This document shows positions 27,319 to 36,583 of a stretch of DNA of 64,000 nucleotides, in pieces. The translations under genes and the position numbers were made by a program. Positions within the stretch are counted from its first letter, which is position 1; each line of letters begins with the position of its first letter. The stretch comes from Clostridium hydrogeniformans DSM 21757 (lineage in GTDB: Bacteria; Bacillota; Clostridia; Clostridiales; Clostridiaceae), in contig NZ_JMLJ01000008.1 in the NCBI RefSeq assembly GCF_000686705.1, positions 1-64,000 of the forward strand. The letters run 5' to 3'. The notes beneath the pieces were generated by a model that saw only the letters and a list, made by a program, of their open reading frames with translations, was not told the DNA's origin and made no database searches.

Positions 27319-28137
27319 ATGGAGAAGGTAATTTTATTAGATGGAGCTATGGGGACTTATGGCAAAATAAAGGGTATAGATTATCCTAAGATACCCTATA
27401 TGGCAATAGAAAATAGGGAATTATTAATAAATATCCATAGGGAGTATTTAAGAGCCGGAAGTGAAATTATAACTACAAATAGTTTTAGATTAAATCCTTT
27501 TGTTATAGAAAATAAAGAGGAACTTAAAGGCCTTATAGAAGCTACCATAGATTGTGCTAAGGAGGCTATAAAAAAAGAAGGAAGAGGAAAAATAGCCTAT
27601 GATATAGGCCCCTTAGGAATTAAAAAAAATTCTGAAAGTGAGATAAAGGAAGGTTATGGTTTAATTAAAAGCTTTATTGAGAGTAGCAATGATATAGATT
27701 ATATACTTATAGAAACCCAATATCTCTTAGAGGAGAGCCTTATAGCTTTAGAAGTATTTAAGGATATAAATAAACCATTATGGATAAGTTACACCTTTGA
27801 TGAAAATGGAAATCTTTATTCAGGAGAGTCTATAGAAGATTTAGAAAGGTATATTAACAAGAAAGATGTATGTGGATTAGGAATAAATTGCTCTAAAGGA
27901 CCAAAAGAAGCCAAAGAGTTTATAAAAAGAATAAGAAGGTTTTGGAAAAGTGACATTATTGCTAAACCTAATTTAGGGATTCCAACTATGGAGGAGGGTA
28001 ATCCTAAATATAATATTACTAAAGAGGAGTTTAGAAAGTATATGGAAGATTTAATAAAAGAAGGGGTAACTATAATTGGAGGATGTTGTGGTACAACTCC
28101 AGAATATATAGGAGAATTAAAAAATCTCATTAGGTAA
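27319..28137 (+). CDS. Homocysteine S-methyltransferase domain protein
   Basis: The 272-residue protein is a stand-alone homocysteine-binding barrel. It starts with LLDGAMGTYG, has ITTNSFRLNP, GLGINCSKGP with the first zinc cysteine, and GGCCGTTP near the end with the paired zinc cysteines. It should transfer a methyl group to homocysteine to make methionine, using a donor such as S-methylmethionine or a betaine; the donor is not readable. No cobalamin-binding domain is fused. AGGGAGG lies before the ATG. Confidence 0.92.
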   Translation: MEKVILLDGAMGTYGKIKGIDYPKIPYMAIENRELLINIHREYLRAGSEIITTNSFRLNPFVIENKEELKGLIEATIDCAKEAIKKEGRGKIAYDIGPLGIKKNSESEIKEGYGLIKSFIESSNDIDYILIETQYLLEESLIALEVFKDINKPLWISYTFDENGNLYSGESIEDLERYINKKDVCGLGINCSKGPKEAKEFIKRIRRFWKSDIIAKPNLGIPTMEEGNPKYNITKEEFRKYMEDLIKEGVTIIGGCCGTTPEYIGELKNLIR

Positions 28138-28199
28138 TTCTTATAATAATATGGAGTTAGAAAGTTATTTAAATAAACTCAGTATTAATATGTATTGAG

Positions 28200-28258
28200 T
28201 AAAAGTGTATGCATTCAAATAATAAAAAGGATTATTTAGATGCATACACTTTTATTTT
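28200..28258 (+). terminator. Terminator after the homocysteine methyltransferase gene
   Basis: TAAAAGTGTATGCAT pairs perfectly with ATGCATACACTTTTA, and AAATAAT with ATTATTT extends the stem inward. TTTTA follows. Confidence 0.88.
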
Positions 28259-28461
28259 AGGATTTGTTTTAAAATAATATTAATTCAATATTTCTCATTA
28301 CTTTTTAATAACTGCTATACTGCAACAATATAAATAATTAAAGTTATAACTTGCCTAAAGACTAGCCAAGAAAGTATATTACTTCATCACCTATGGTTAA
28401 ATATATGTTTATCTAACTAGCATTGCTAAACATGTACCTTGCTTAAGGTTAAAGTTAGAAA

Positions 28462-29112
28462 TCAATAAATTTTATCTCTTTGATATAATATGCCATATAT
28501 CTTTTCCTTCAAATCCACATTTACGATAAAGTTTTTCAGGGATTGTCTTATTTTCACTTGACCTGAAACAGTTACAAAATCTACATGGTTAGCTAGATTA
28601 GCAAGAAGCTTAGTAACTATTGCTTCACCAAGTTTACGTCCCCTGTATTCTGGTAAAACCTGAATCCATTCTAACATTCCTTCAGCAACTTCTTTATCCC
28701 ATTCAGCAATACCTAATCCAACAGGTTTTTGAGTATTTTTATGAATAATAAATATCCATAAATTCTCATTAAACACTTTTAATTTTGTCCAACTAATAAC
28801 TTGCTCTAAATCAACTTGGATATCTCTATAACTTTTATTGATAATACTAACTATCTCTTTTAAATCACTAATAGAAGTAACATCCACATTGCCATACTCA
28901 AACATCTTATCTAAGGGAATCAGTTCTACTGATTTAAGATTATGCTTTAATCTAAAATATAAGGTATCCGAACTTGAACTACTTGGGCTAAGATTGTATT
29001 CTTCATCATGAATAACTGAAATATTATTAGGTATTTTAAATGTTCTTGCCTTCCAGTAGGGGATTGGGGATAACTTACATGGATTCATTTTATATTCATC
29101 TAAATCAATCAT
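28462..29112 (-). pseudogene. GNAT acetyltransferase with a frameshift near its C-terminus
   Basis: The frame encodes a GNAT protein with a long N-terminal region and the acetyl-CoA block LPEYRGRKLGEAIVTKLL, then VTVSGQV. After this point (near 28556) the sequence stops resembling a GNAT protein. Shifting the frame by one base restores ENKTIPEKLYRKCGF followed by EGKDIWHIISKR and a stop at 28472. LYxKxGF is the usual GNAT end. One base appears to be missing, so the gene is broken or the base was lost in sequencing. The start with a weak GTGAG site is uncertain. Its substrate is unknown. Confidence 0.8.
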
Positions 29113-29286
29113 AAAAAAACTCACTATTATTCATAATATTAAACAATTGATCTTTACTTTAAATACTTTCTAATTCATTATAAGTCATTCTTACAGTACA
29201 TAATTATAATCTATTTTCAGAAAGGTATCATATGTAAGTACCCATTTAAAACATAGCTTTATTTTTAAATTATAACCTTTATATAA

Positions 29287-29919
29287 TTAAAATAATTTTT
29301 TAAAGCATACTTTACATATAATAGTTTTTCCCTTGTTAGCACTTATTAAGTTATCAGGGGAGAGTTCTTTCCCGCATATTTCACATAAGAATTCTGAAGT
29401 TTTAGGTGATAATTCACTATGCTGTTTAGGAGTTTTTAAAGAAGCTTTTTTTCTATTAGAAGGTGGATTATATAATATTTTTTCTTCTTGAACCTCTCTT
29501 TTAACTATGGAATATTCCATAGCATAAGAACTTTCACCAAAGAGCTCTAACTCAAATCTAGGATTCTTTTCATCATAAAATTCCTCTATTATAAGTCTTC
29601 TTACTTGAGCGTCATTTATTATAAGACCACTTTTTTCTATGCCATCAAAAATACTTTTGGTAATATTATTGGTGTCAGGATGACGCTTTTTACTTTTATA
29701 ATATACCTTAAGTACAGCAATTAGTGCTTCGCTAAGAACTATACCAGGATTTTGAGATCTAGCATTTAAGGCTATTTCCTCCTCATAAATTGCATATCTA
29801 TCATGATACTTTCCAGAGTTTACAGGAAGGATGGCCCTACCATTTATATTAAAAAGTTTAAAATTAGACTTAGATATGGGTGATCCTTTAACTATAATCT
29901 TTGCATAATTGTTACACAT
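29287..29919 (-). CDS. RusA-like nuclease-fold protein with a C-terminal zinc ribbon
   Basis: Residues 1-125 resemble the RusA Holliday-junction resolvase family, especially HPDTNNITKSIFDGIEK followed by NDAQVRRLI. RusA uses Asp, Asp, Lys and Asp; here the counterparts are D82, N84, K88 and D103, so one catalytic aspartate is replaced by asparagine. A basic linker leads to CEIC (C179, C182) and CKVC (C202, C205), a probable zinc ribbon. RusA genes are usually phage-borne, but no other phage gene is near. AGGAGT precedes the ATG. Binding of branched DNA without strong cleavage is one possible role; this is inference. Confidence 0.75.
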   Translation of the reverse strand: MCNNYAKIIVKGSPISKSNFKLFNINGRAILPVNSGKYHDRYAIYEEEIALNARSQNPGIVLSEALIAVLKVYYKSKKRHPDTNNITKSIFDGIEKSGLIINDAQVRRLIIEEFYDEKNPRFELELFGESSYAMEYSIVKREVQEEKILYNPPSNRKKASLKTPKQHSELSPKTSEFLCEICGKELSPDNLISANKGKTIICKVCFKKLF

Positions 29920-30296
29920 AATTAACTCCTATCATTTATAATAATATTTATCTTTAGTTTTTATCTTTAGAAATAGCTTATTGGTATATTTTAGAGGTAT
30001 TAAATAAGAAGTATCTTATAATAAATTTACCAGTAGAGTAATTATTCCTTTATTTTGCTTAAATTTAAATAGATATTTAAGTAGATATTTTGATTTTTAG
30101 TCCTATATTAATTTTAATATTATAATAGGTAATTATCAAGAAAAATAGAATATATGTTCTTGTAGTTTACAGTAACTTATCTATATATATAAAGAATATA
30201 CATAGATACACCTTAAAAATTTTAATATAATTGAATAATACAGGGGATTGAAGTATAATACAATGAGGAAATATAAGAAAAAGAGGATGATTAACA
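29920..30296. other. Divergent AT-rich gap before tsaD
   Basis: The gap separates a minus-strand gene from tsaD. It must hold promoters in both directions. No clear box, repeat or RNA was assigned. Confidence 0.6.
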
Positions 30297-31319
30297 ATGA
30301 ATAAAGATGTAGTAATATTAGCTATAGAAACAAGTTGTGATGAAACATCAGCGGCAGTAGTGAAAAATGGAAGAGAAGTTTTATCTAATATAATATCTTC
30401 TCAGATTGATATACATACAAAATTTGGAGGAGTAGTTCCAGAGGTAGCCTCAAGAAAACATATTGAAGTTATAGATGGAGTTGTTAAAGAAGCCTTAGAA
30501 GAGGCAAATATGACTTTTGATAATATAGATGCTATAGGGGTAACCTATGGACCAGGGCTTGTAGGAGCACTTTTAGTTGGGCTTCAGTATGGTAAAGGAC
30601 TTTCTTATGCCCTAAATAAACCTTTAATTGGAGTTAATCATATAGAGGGACATATAAGTGCTAATTTTATAGAACATAAGGAATTAGAACCACCTTTTAT
30701 ATGTCTTGTGGTATCAGGAGGCCATACTTTTATAGTTTATGTAAAAGATCATGGAGACTATGAGATCATAGGACAAACAAGAGATGATGCAGCAGGAGAA
30801 GCCTATGATAAGATAGCAAGAGCTCTTGGTCTTGGATATCCAGGAGGTCCTAAAATAGATAAGTTAGCTAAAGAAGGAAACGAGGATGCTATAAAGTTTC
30901 CAAGAGCTAATTTTCATGATGATAGCTTAGATTTTTCCTTTAGTGGAGTAAAGTCCTCTGTACTAAATTATTTAAATAAAATGGAGATGAAAGGTGAAGA
31001 GGTTATAAAGGCAGATGTGGCAGCTTCCTTTCAAAAGGCTGTTGTAGGAGTATTAACAGATAATGTTATAAAAACCTGTAAGTTGAAAAAGGTAGATAAG
31101 ATTGCCATAGCAGGTGGAGTAGCAGCTAATTCTGCTTTAAGGGAGTCTCTAATTAAGGAAGGGGAAAAAATAGGTGTTAAGGTATTATTCCCACCATTAG
31201 TGCTTTGTACAGATAATGCAGCTATGATAGGTAGTGCTGCATACTTCCAATATATAAAAGGAAATACATCTTCATTAGATCTTAATGCTAAGCCTAATTT
31301 AAAGTTAGGTGAGAGATAA
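30297..31319 (+). CDS. tsaD: tRNA N6-adenosine threonylcarbamoyltransferase
   Basis: The 340-residue protein is standard TsaD (Gcp/YgjD), an ASKHA-fold enzyme. It shows [14 protein letters not shown] at the start, the metal motif HIEGH (H115, H119), VSGGHTF and the late [11 protein letters not shown] block. It transfers the threonylcarbamoyl group to A37 of ANN-decoding tRNAs, together with TsaB and TsaE, which are not in this window. GAGGATGAT lies before the ATG. A membrane protein gene follows after 19 bases and may be co-transcribed. Confidence 0.98.
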   Translation: MNKDVVILAIETSCDETSAAVVKNGREVLSNIISSQIDIHTKFGGVVPEVASRKHIEVIDGVVKEALEEANMTFDNIDAIGVTYGPGLVGALLVGLQYGKGLSYALNKPLIGVNHIEGHISANFIEHKELEPPFICLVVSGGHTFIVYVKDHGDYEIIGQTRDDAAGEAYDKIARALGLGYPGGPKIDKLAKEGNEDAIKFPRANFHDDSLDFSFSGVKSSVLNYLNKMEMKGEEVIKADVAASFQKAVVGVLTDNVIKTCKLKKVDKIAIAGGVAANSALRESLIKEGEKIGVKVLFPPLVLCTDNAAMIGSAAYFQYIKGNTSSLDLNAKPNLKLGER

Positions 31320-31338
31320 TTCATTAGGGAGGATAGGT

Positions 31339-32343
31339 ATGAGGCTTATAAATTATTCAAATAGTATGCATACATATAAGGTTAAGAAAAAAGTAAATAA
31401 AATTAAAACAGTTCAGTATATACTAGTAATATTGTTTTTAGTTTTAATGAGTGGATTTTTATTTGAAAATATAAGTAATAGTAAAATAAGTTCATTAAAT
31501 AAAACTAAGACAAGAATAGCCACAATAGATGGAAATAAAATACACTATAATATTCAAGGACAAGGGCCTTTTACCGTGGTTTTAGAGAATGATATAGCCA
31601 TCACCTCCAATGAATGGAATAAAGTTGTTAAGGAAGGGTCTAAAGATTTTAAGTTCTTCACTTACGATAGGGCAGGTTATGGTAAAAGTGAAGTTACAAA
31701 AGGAGAAATAAGTCCAGAAAAACAAGCAAAAGAGCTACATACCATTCTTAAAAAGTCTGGAGCTAAATCTCCTTATATTATGGTAAGCCATGGATATGGA
31801 AGTGCTATAACCAATGAATTTTTAAAATTGTATAAAGATGAAGTTGGAGCAGTGGTTTTAGTTAATGGATACACAAAAACTATGGTAGACTCTAAGGAGT
31901 TTCAGAAATATAGTAAGAATAAGGTTTTAGGATTAAAGCTTCAAAAATCCCTGTCTAAGTTAGGGGTTACTAGGATGGTAGATAAATTAAATCTTTTAGA
32001 ATATGAAAAAGGATTTTTATATAATCTTAAAGATGAAGAGCAAACTATATATAGAAACTATAGAGTATCAGGAGAACTTTGTAATACTTATATGGGAGAA
32101 CTTAAAGGATTAAATAACACTTCGTTTTTAAAAGAAAAGGAGCTTGGAAACACTCCTCTTATGGTTATAACCTCTAAAAAGAGAGAAGAACTTGAGGATC
32201 AGAAGAGCCTTTTAAATATTTCAGAAAGAAGTGATATAAATACATTAGAAGAGGAAGATGTATTTATACCATTAGAAAGGCCTGATGCAGTTATAAATGG
32301 TATAAAAAGTGTAACTAAGAAACTTCCTAAGGTAAATGAATAA
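31339..32343 (+). CDS. Membrane-anchored alpha/beta hydrolase-fold protein lacking the nucleophile serine
   Basis: The 334-residue protein has one membrane segment (about 25-45) and an alpha/beta hydrolase fold (about 60-334), with YDRAGYGKS at 109-117. The nucleophile elbow reads VSHGYGSA (residues 149-156), where relatives have GHSxG; the serine position is occupied by G152. Classical esterase or peptidase activity is therefore doubtful, and a binding role is possible. A frame start at an upstream GTG inside tsaD is rejected in favour of the ATG six bases after GGGAGG. It ends in its own terminator. Confidence 0.85.
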   Translation: MRLINYSNSMHTYKVKKKVNKIKTVQYILVILFLVLMSGFLFENISNSKISSLNKTKTRIATIDGNKIHYNIQGQGPFTVVLENDIAITSNEWNKVVKEGSKDFKFFTYDRAGYGKSEVTKGEISPEKQAKELHTILKKSGAKSPYIMVSHGYGSAITNEFLKLYKDEVGAVVLVNGYTKTMVDSKEFQKYSKNKVLGLKLQKSLSKLGVTRMVDKLNLLEYEKGFLYNLKDEEQTIYRNYRVSGELCNTYMGELKGLNNTSFLKEKELGNTPLMVITSKKREELEDQKSLLNISERSDINTLEEEDVFIPLERPDAVINGIKSVTKKLPKVNE

Positions 32344-32351
32344 TAGAAATC

Positions 32352-32399
32352 AAGCACTACTAACTAAAGTTTATTATTTAGATTAGTAGTGCTTTTTTA
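32352..32399 (+). terminator. Terminator after the hydrolase-fold gene
   Basis: AAGCACTACTAA pairs perfectly with TTAGTAGTGCTT, with CTAAA/TTTAG extending inward, followed by TTTTTAT. Confidence 0.9.
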
Positions 32400-32647
32400 T
32401 AGAAAACTTTGGAGTATAATAAATACATAAGACAGAGGATGGAGGTGTTACAGCTCCTAGCCATTAGATAAAATTTTAGGTTATTAATTTAAAAGTTTTA
32501 GGGATATAAATTAAATAGGAAGCTGAGGGAATTTACCAATAAATACTGATATTTTAACCTATAAAATGTATATTTAAAATAAAAAGAATTTATATTATAG
32601 TGAAAAAATATTATACTTAAATAAATACATAGAAAGAGGGAGATTAT

Positions 32648-32827
32648 ATGTGGAAATATAAGGTGTTAGAATGGGAAGGTACTTTATGTGGCAGTGAGGA
32701 GCTTGAAGATACCCTTAATACATTAGGGGAAGAGGAATGGGAACTTATAAATGTAATACCTCAAAATACTATAAATAATACAGGAACAGCCTTTAATACA
32801 TTAATATTTAAAAAGAGAGAAAATTAG
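32648..32827 (+). CDS. Small DUF4177-like protein
   Basis: This 59-residue protein (MWKYKVLEWEGTLCGSEELE at the start) shows the short pattern of DUF4177: an aromatic strand, then ELEDTLNTLGEEEWELINV, with the conserved LN-LG-E-WEL core. The family is widespread and uncharacterised. It has no membrane segment. AGAGGGAG precedes the ATG, and the MutS-like gene follows after 11 bases, so the two are probably one operon and could be functionally linked. Confidence 0.88.
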   Translation: MWKYKVLEWEGTLCGSEELEDTLNTLGEEEWELINVIPQNTINNTGTAFNTLIFKKREN

Positions 32828-32838
32828 GAGGAAGTTTT

Positions 32839-34467
32839 ATGCCGCAATGGAGTTTTGGAGCTTTTTTTATGGTGTTGGTTCTTGGAATTATTATATTCAA
32901 TAATTTTCAAGAAAGAAATGGAAAGAAACAGGTATTAAATTATACCTTAGAGGATCTTAAAAAAAGAAAAAGAGATTTTAAAAAGATAAAGGAATATTTT
33001 CTTAAGGAAAATAAAAATAACGAGGAGTTTTATATAGATGATCAAACCTGGAGCGATCTTGAAATGGATAAGGTTTTTTCAAATTTAGATTTAACCTTAT
33101 CAACTGCTGGAGAGCATAAGCTATATGATATATTAAGAAGAATAAGTCTTAAAAAAGATTCATTAGAAGAAAGAAATAATATAATAAAAGAACTTCAAAG
33201 TAATAAAAAGCTTTTTAAAGAGGTTAGAGAGATATTTGCTACCTTAGGCAAACAAGCACAAGGAAATATCTTAGAGATACTTTATCATAAGGAAAAGGAA
33301 GATTTTAAGGGAAACCTTATAATATACAACATATTAGCTTTAGCAGCAATTGGATCTATAGTATCCATGACTGTAATAGGATATAATGGACTTCTTTTAC
33401 TTGCTATTATATCACCTATTAATATGATAGTTCATTATAGCATAAATAAGAAAATTCAAGGAAAGGTATTGTCTATAGACTATCTTTCTAATATTGCAAA
33501 GGCCTGTAAAGACTTATCATCCATAAATAATAAGTTACTAGAACCCTATACAGAAAAATTAAGAGAAAATATAAAGTTATGTGATGTGGTTCTTAAAAAC
33601 TCATCTACCATAGGAAGATTAGAAGGTTTAGATGTGTTAGGAGATTACTTAAATGCTTTATTTTTATTTCAGGTTAGAAGCTATTTTAAAGTTATGGCAA
33701 ATATAGGGGATAAAAAGTCACAATTAACTGAGTTATATGGAAGCTTAGGTTACATAGATGCTTTAAGTTCAGTAGCTTATTATAGGGAAACTATTCCTTA
33801 TTATAGTGAGCCTAATTTAAAAGAAGGGGAGAAATATATAATATCAAAGGAAGCTTTAAACCCTTTAATTTTAGATGGAGTTGCTAATGATATTACTTTA
33901 GGACCAAAAGGCATAATACTAACAGGGTCTAATATGGCAGGAAAGTCTACCTATTTAAGAACAGTTGGAATCAATGCTATACTATCTCAAAGCATATATA
34001 CCACTTTATGCAAAGACTATGAGGGAGGAATTTTTAGAATAATGTCTTCCATAAGTATAACTGATAATATTGCCGGTGGAGAAAGCTATTATTTAGGAGA
34101 AGCAAAGGCTGTAAATAGGATTTTAAAGGTTATAGAAAATAATAATGATGTACTTTGCTTTATAGATGAGATATTTAAGGGAACAAACCCTGTGGAAAGG
34201 GTAAAGGCAGCAAAAGAAATTTTAATATATATAATAAATAAAGGTGCCTTAGCTATGGTAGCAACTCATGATTTAGAACTTACAGTAATGACAGATGGAA
34301 AATATGACAATTATCATTTTGAAGAAGGTATGAGTGAAACAGAGGGACTAAGTTTTGATTATAAATTAAAAGAGGGAGTATGTAAAACAAGAAATGCTAT
34401 AAAGCTTCTAAAGTATTTAGATTATCCTAAGGAGATTATTGAGGGAGCGGAGAGAACAATTATTTAA
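32839..34467 (+). CDS. Membrane-associated MutS-family ATPase
   Basis: The 542-residue protein lacks the mismatch-binding domain. It has a membrane segment at about 4-20, a hydrophobic pair at about 160-200, a lever/clamp-like helical region and a MutS ATPase domain. Walker A is GSNMAGKS (363-370), the next signature is STYLRTVGIN-like, and Walker B is FIDE (441-444), followed by the ATHDLEL switch. Such membrane MutS homologues have no established role; mismatch repair is unlikely. GGAGGAAG precedes the ATG. It follows the DUF4177-like gene in the same unit. Confidence 0.88.
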   Translation: MPQWSFGAFFMVLVLGIIIFNNFQERNGKKQVLNYTLEDLKKRKRDFKKIKEYFLKENKNNEEFYIDDQTWSDLEMDKVFSNLDLTLSTAGEHKLYDILRRISLKKDSLEERNNIIKELQSNKKLFKEVREIFATLGKQAQGNILEILYHKEKEDFKGNLIIYNILALAAIGSIVSMTVIGYNGLLLLAIISPINMIVHYSINKKIQGKVLSIDYLSNIAKACKDLSSINNKLLEPYTEKLRENIKLCDVVLKNSSTIGRLEGLDVLGDYLNALFLFQVRSYFKVMANIGDKKSQLTELYGSLGYIDALSSVAYYRETIPYYSEPNLKEGEKYIISKEALNPLILDGVANDITLGPKGIILTGSNMAGKSTYLRTVGINAILSQSIYTTLCKDYEGGIFRIMSSISITDNIAGGESYYLGEAKAVNRILKVIENNNDVLCFIDEIFKGTNPVERVKAAKEILIYIINKGALAMVATHDLELTVMTDGKYDNYHFEEGMSETEGLSFDYKLKEGVCKTRNAIKLLKYLDYPKEIIEGAERTII

Positions 34468-34657
34468 TATATAAGTTCTAATATTAAAACTGCATTAGCT
34501 TCAGTTGAAACTTATTGAGTCGTCAATCAGTGAAATGTAAAGTTCTTAATCCAATATATATAATATTTTTAATATAGTAGAGTATTCTATATTTTAGGTA
34601 TATTACTCTCTTAACTTTAAAAGAATTTTATTATTGACTAAGAGATATATTATAAAG

Positions 34658-34698
34658 ATTAGCTATAAAATTAAATATTTTATAGCTAATTTTTATTT
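34658..34698 (+). terminator. Terminator upstream of htrA
   Basis: ATTAGCTATAAAA pairs perfectly with TTTTATAGCTAAT around a seven-base loop, followed by TTTTATTTT. It isolates htrA from the MutS-like unit. Confidence 0.9.
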
Positions 34699-34708
34699 TG
34701 ACATAAAA

Positions 34709-34736
34709 TTGACACAAAGTACTGTTATTATATACT
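34709..34736 (+). promoter_or_regulatory. Promoter of htrA
   Basis: TTGACA is followed after 16 bases by TATACT, 47 bases before the ATG. A second TTGACA lies 11 bases upstream. No stress operator was recognised around it. Confidence 0.75.
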
Positions 34737-34783
34737 CATAGCAAGGATATAATAATTAGTGAAAAAATAAGGAGGACTTTAAT

Positions 34784-36040
34784 ATGGATAAAGAATTTAA
34801 TAATGATAATAACAATCCTAACTTTATTATGATGGGATCTAATGATAATAAAAATGAAGAAAGAAAATATGAAGGAAATAAAGAGGGGTTTAATTTTAAT
34901 AAGTCACCACTTTATGAAAAAAAGCCTAAAAGAAGAAGAGGAATTATGTCCTATGTAGCAGTGGGAGTTGCAAGTGCTCTTATTGGAGGAATTATAACCA
35001 CTTCTACAGTTTTATATGCCCTACCTAAATATGAAGGTTTTAAAAATACTGAATTATATAAGACTTTAAAAGGAAATCAATACACAGGACCAATACCAGA
35101 GTTTACGTCAGTTAAGGAAGGAATGACCATACCAGAAGTTGTACAAAAAGTAGGACCTGCAGTAGTGGGAGTTTCTACAAAAAGTATAAGCGGAGATATT
35201 TTATTTGGACAGCAAGTATCTGAAGGTATAGGATCTGGAGCTATAATAAATGAAGAGGGATATGTACTTACAAATTATCACGTTATTGAAGGAGCTCAAC
35301 AAGTTAAGGTGATATTAAATGAGGACGGAAAAGGAAAAGAGGTTAATGCTAAGGTTGTAAATTATGATGCTAATAGAGACATAGCCGTAGTTAAAATAAC
35401 TGATGATGTTAAAATACCAGCAGTGGCAACTCTTGGAGACTCAGATGCTACAGCTCCAGGACAACAGGTAATAGCCATAGGAAACCCTTTAGGACGTGAG
35501 TTCTTAGGAACAGTAACCCAAGGAATAGTTAGTGCTGTAAATAGGGATATTGTTGTAGATAACAATGGAAGTACCCTTAAGTTTATACAAACAGATACAG
35601 CTATAAATAAAGGTAATAGCGGAGGCCCTTTAATAAATGCTAAGGGAGAGATTATAGGAGTAAATACATTAAAAACAGGTAGAGCAGGAGTGGAAGGAAT
35701 GGGATTTGCTATTCCTATAAATGAAATAAAACCAAAGCTTGAAGATCTTTTAAAACCTATATTAAAAATAGGAATAATAGGTGGAAATGTAGATGAGAAG
35801 AAGGCTAAGGAAAATAATGTACCTGTGGGAGTTTTAGTTACAGAGGTTCAAGATTTTAGTCCAGCACAAAAAGCAGGAATACAGCCAAGAGATATAATAA
35901 CAAGCTTTGATGGAAAGCAAATAAAAACCATGGCAGAAATAAATGATTTAAAGGCTAAACATAAAAATGGAGATACAGTAAAAGTAGAAGTTTATAGAGA
36001 GAAAGGCACGAAAACCTTAGAACTTACTTTAACAGAATAG
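34784..36040 (+). CDS. htrA: HtrA/DegP-type membrane serine protease
   Basis: The 418-residue protease starts with an Asn-rich cytoplasmic tail (1-52), one membrane segment (about 54-79), a trypsin-like domain and one PDZ domain (about 325-418). The catalytic triad is complete: H166 in LTNYHVIEG, D199 in NRDIAVVKI and S279 in NKGNSGGP. It should degrade or refold misfolded proteins outside the membrane. AAGGAGG lies before the ATG. It is monocistronic with its own promoter and terminator. Confidence 0.97.
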   Translation: MDKEFNNDNNNPNFIMMGSNDNKNEERKYEGNKEGFNFNKSPLYEKKPKRRRGIMSYVAVGVASALIGGIITTSTVLYALPKYEGFKNTELYKTLKGNQYTGPIPEFTSVKEGMTIPEVVQKVGPAVVGVSTKSISGDILFGQQVSEGIGSGAIINEEGYVLTNYHVIEGAQQVKVILNEDGKGKEVNAKVVNYDANRDIAVVKITDDVKIPAVATLGDSDATAPGQQVIAIGNPLGREFLGTVTQGIVSAVNRDIVVDNNGSTLKFIQTDTAINKGNSGGPLINAKGEIIGVNTLKTGRAGVEGMGFAIPINEIKPKLEDLLKPILKIGIIGGNVDEKKAKENNVPVGVLVTEVQDFSPAQKAGIQPRDIITSFDGKQIKTMAEINDLKAKHKNGDTVKVEVYREKGTKTLELTLTE

Positions 36041-36140
36041 TATGTTTAGTTAGGAAAATCTAAAAGCTAATTAAAAAATCTAGTAGATATAATATATTTA
36101 CTATCTATACTAAGTATATTAATAATATATAAAAGAAAGA

Positions 36141-36183
36141 GTACATATTATTAGGTTTAACCTTTAATAATATGTACTTTTTT
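36141..36183 (+). terminator. Terminator of htrA
   Basis: GTACATATTATTA pairs with TAATAATATGTAC around GGTTTAACC..., followed by six T. Confidence 0.88.
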
Positions 36184-36229
36184 ATGGGATTAAAATCTAG
36201 GAAGAGTTAAAAATATTATAAGGTTTAAG

Positions 36230-36304
36230 TTATATAGAATTTTAAAATAAATTATTGATTTCTTTATTAAAACTATGATTAATTTATCTTGCCTTAGCCA
36301 GAGG
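36230..36304 (-). repeat. Tandem partial copy (D) of the dispersed element
   Basis: This 75-base block starts TTATATAGAATTTTAAAATAA and aligns along its length with the next block, which starts TTATATAGGGTTTTAACATAA at 36305. Both share TTATTAAAA/TCATTAAAA and TTTATCTTGC-TTAGC. It looks like an older, diverged duplicate of the left part of copy C. Confidence 0.55.
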
Positions 36305-36305
36305 T

Positions 36306-36412
36306 TATATAGGGTTTTAACATAAACTCTTAACTTATTCATTAAAAATATACTTAGTTTATCTTGCTTTAGCAGGTGTATAAATTAAGTTTTAAAATTA
36401 AAACCCTATATA
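36306..36412 (-). repeat. Dispersed inverted-repeat element, copy C (best-preserved ends)
   Basis: The 107-base element is bounded by TATATAGGGTTTTAA and its perfect complement TTAAAACCCTATATA. The interior is the reverse complement of copies A and B: TTTATCTTGCTTTAGCAGG and TATAAATTAAGTTTTAAAATT. It encodes nothing. Size, perfect terminal repeats and gap location fit a miniature inverted-repeat transposable element. The remaining gap to the hemerythrin gene is AT-rich without other features. Confidence 0.7.
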
Positions 36413-36583
36413 TTTAAATTTAGGTCTTAACTAGGAAAATCAGTATATTTAAAATAGAAAAATATATAGTATAATGGTTAAGTTGTAACTTATGTTACAT
36501 ACTTACCCTTATAAAATCATTATAATAAAGATATAATAAAACTTAAAAGATTTATAAAATATGTAATAAGGAAGTGTTTATAT

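Noticed and set aside
32470..32590. Possible degenerate copy of the TATAGGG-type repeat, bounded by TTAGGTTA and TAACCTATA
   Set aside because: The interior does not align convincingly with the other three copies.
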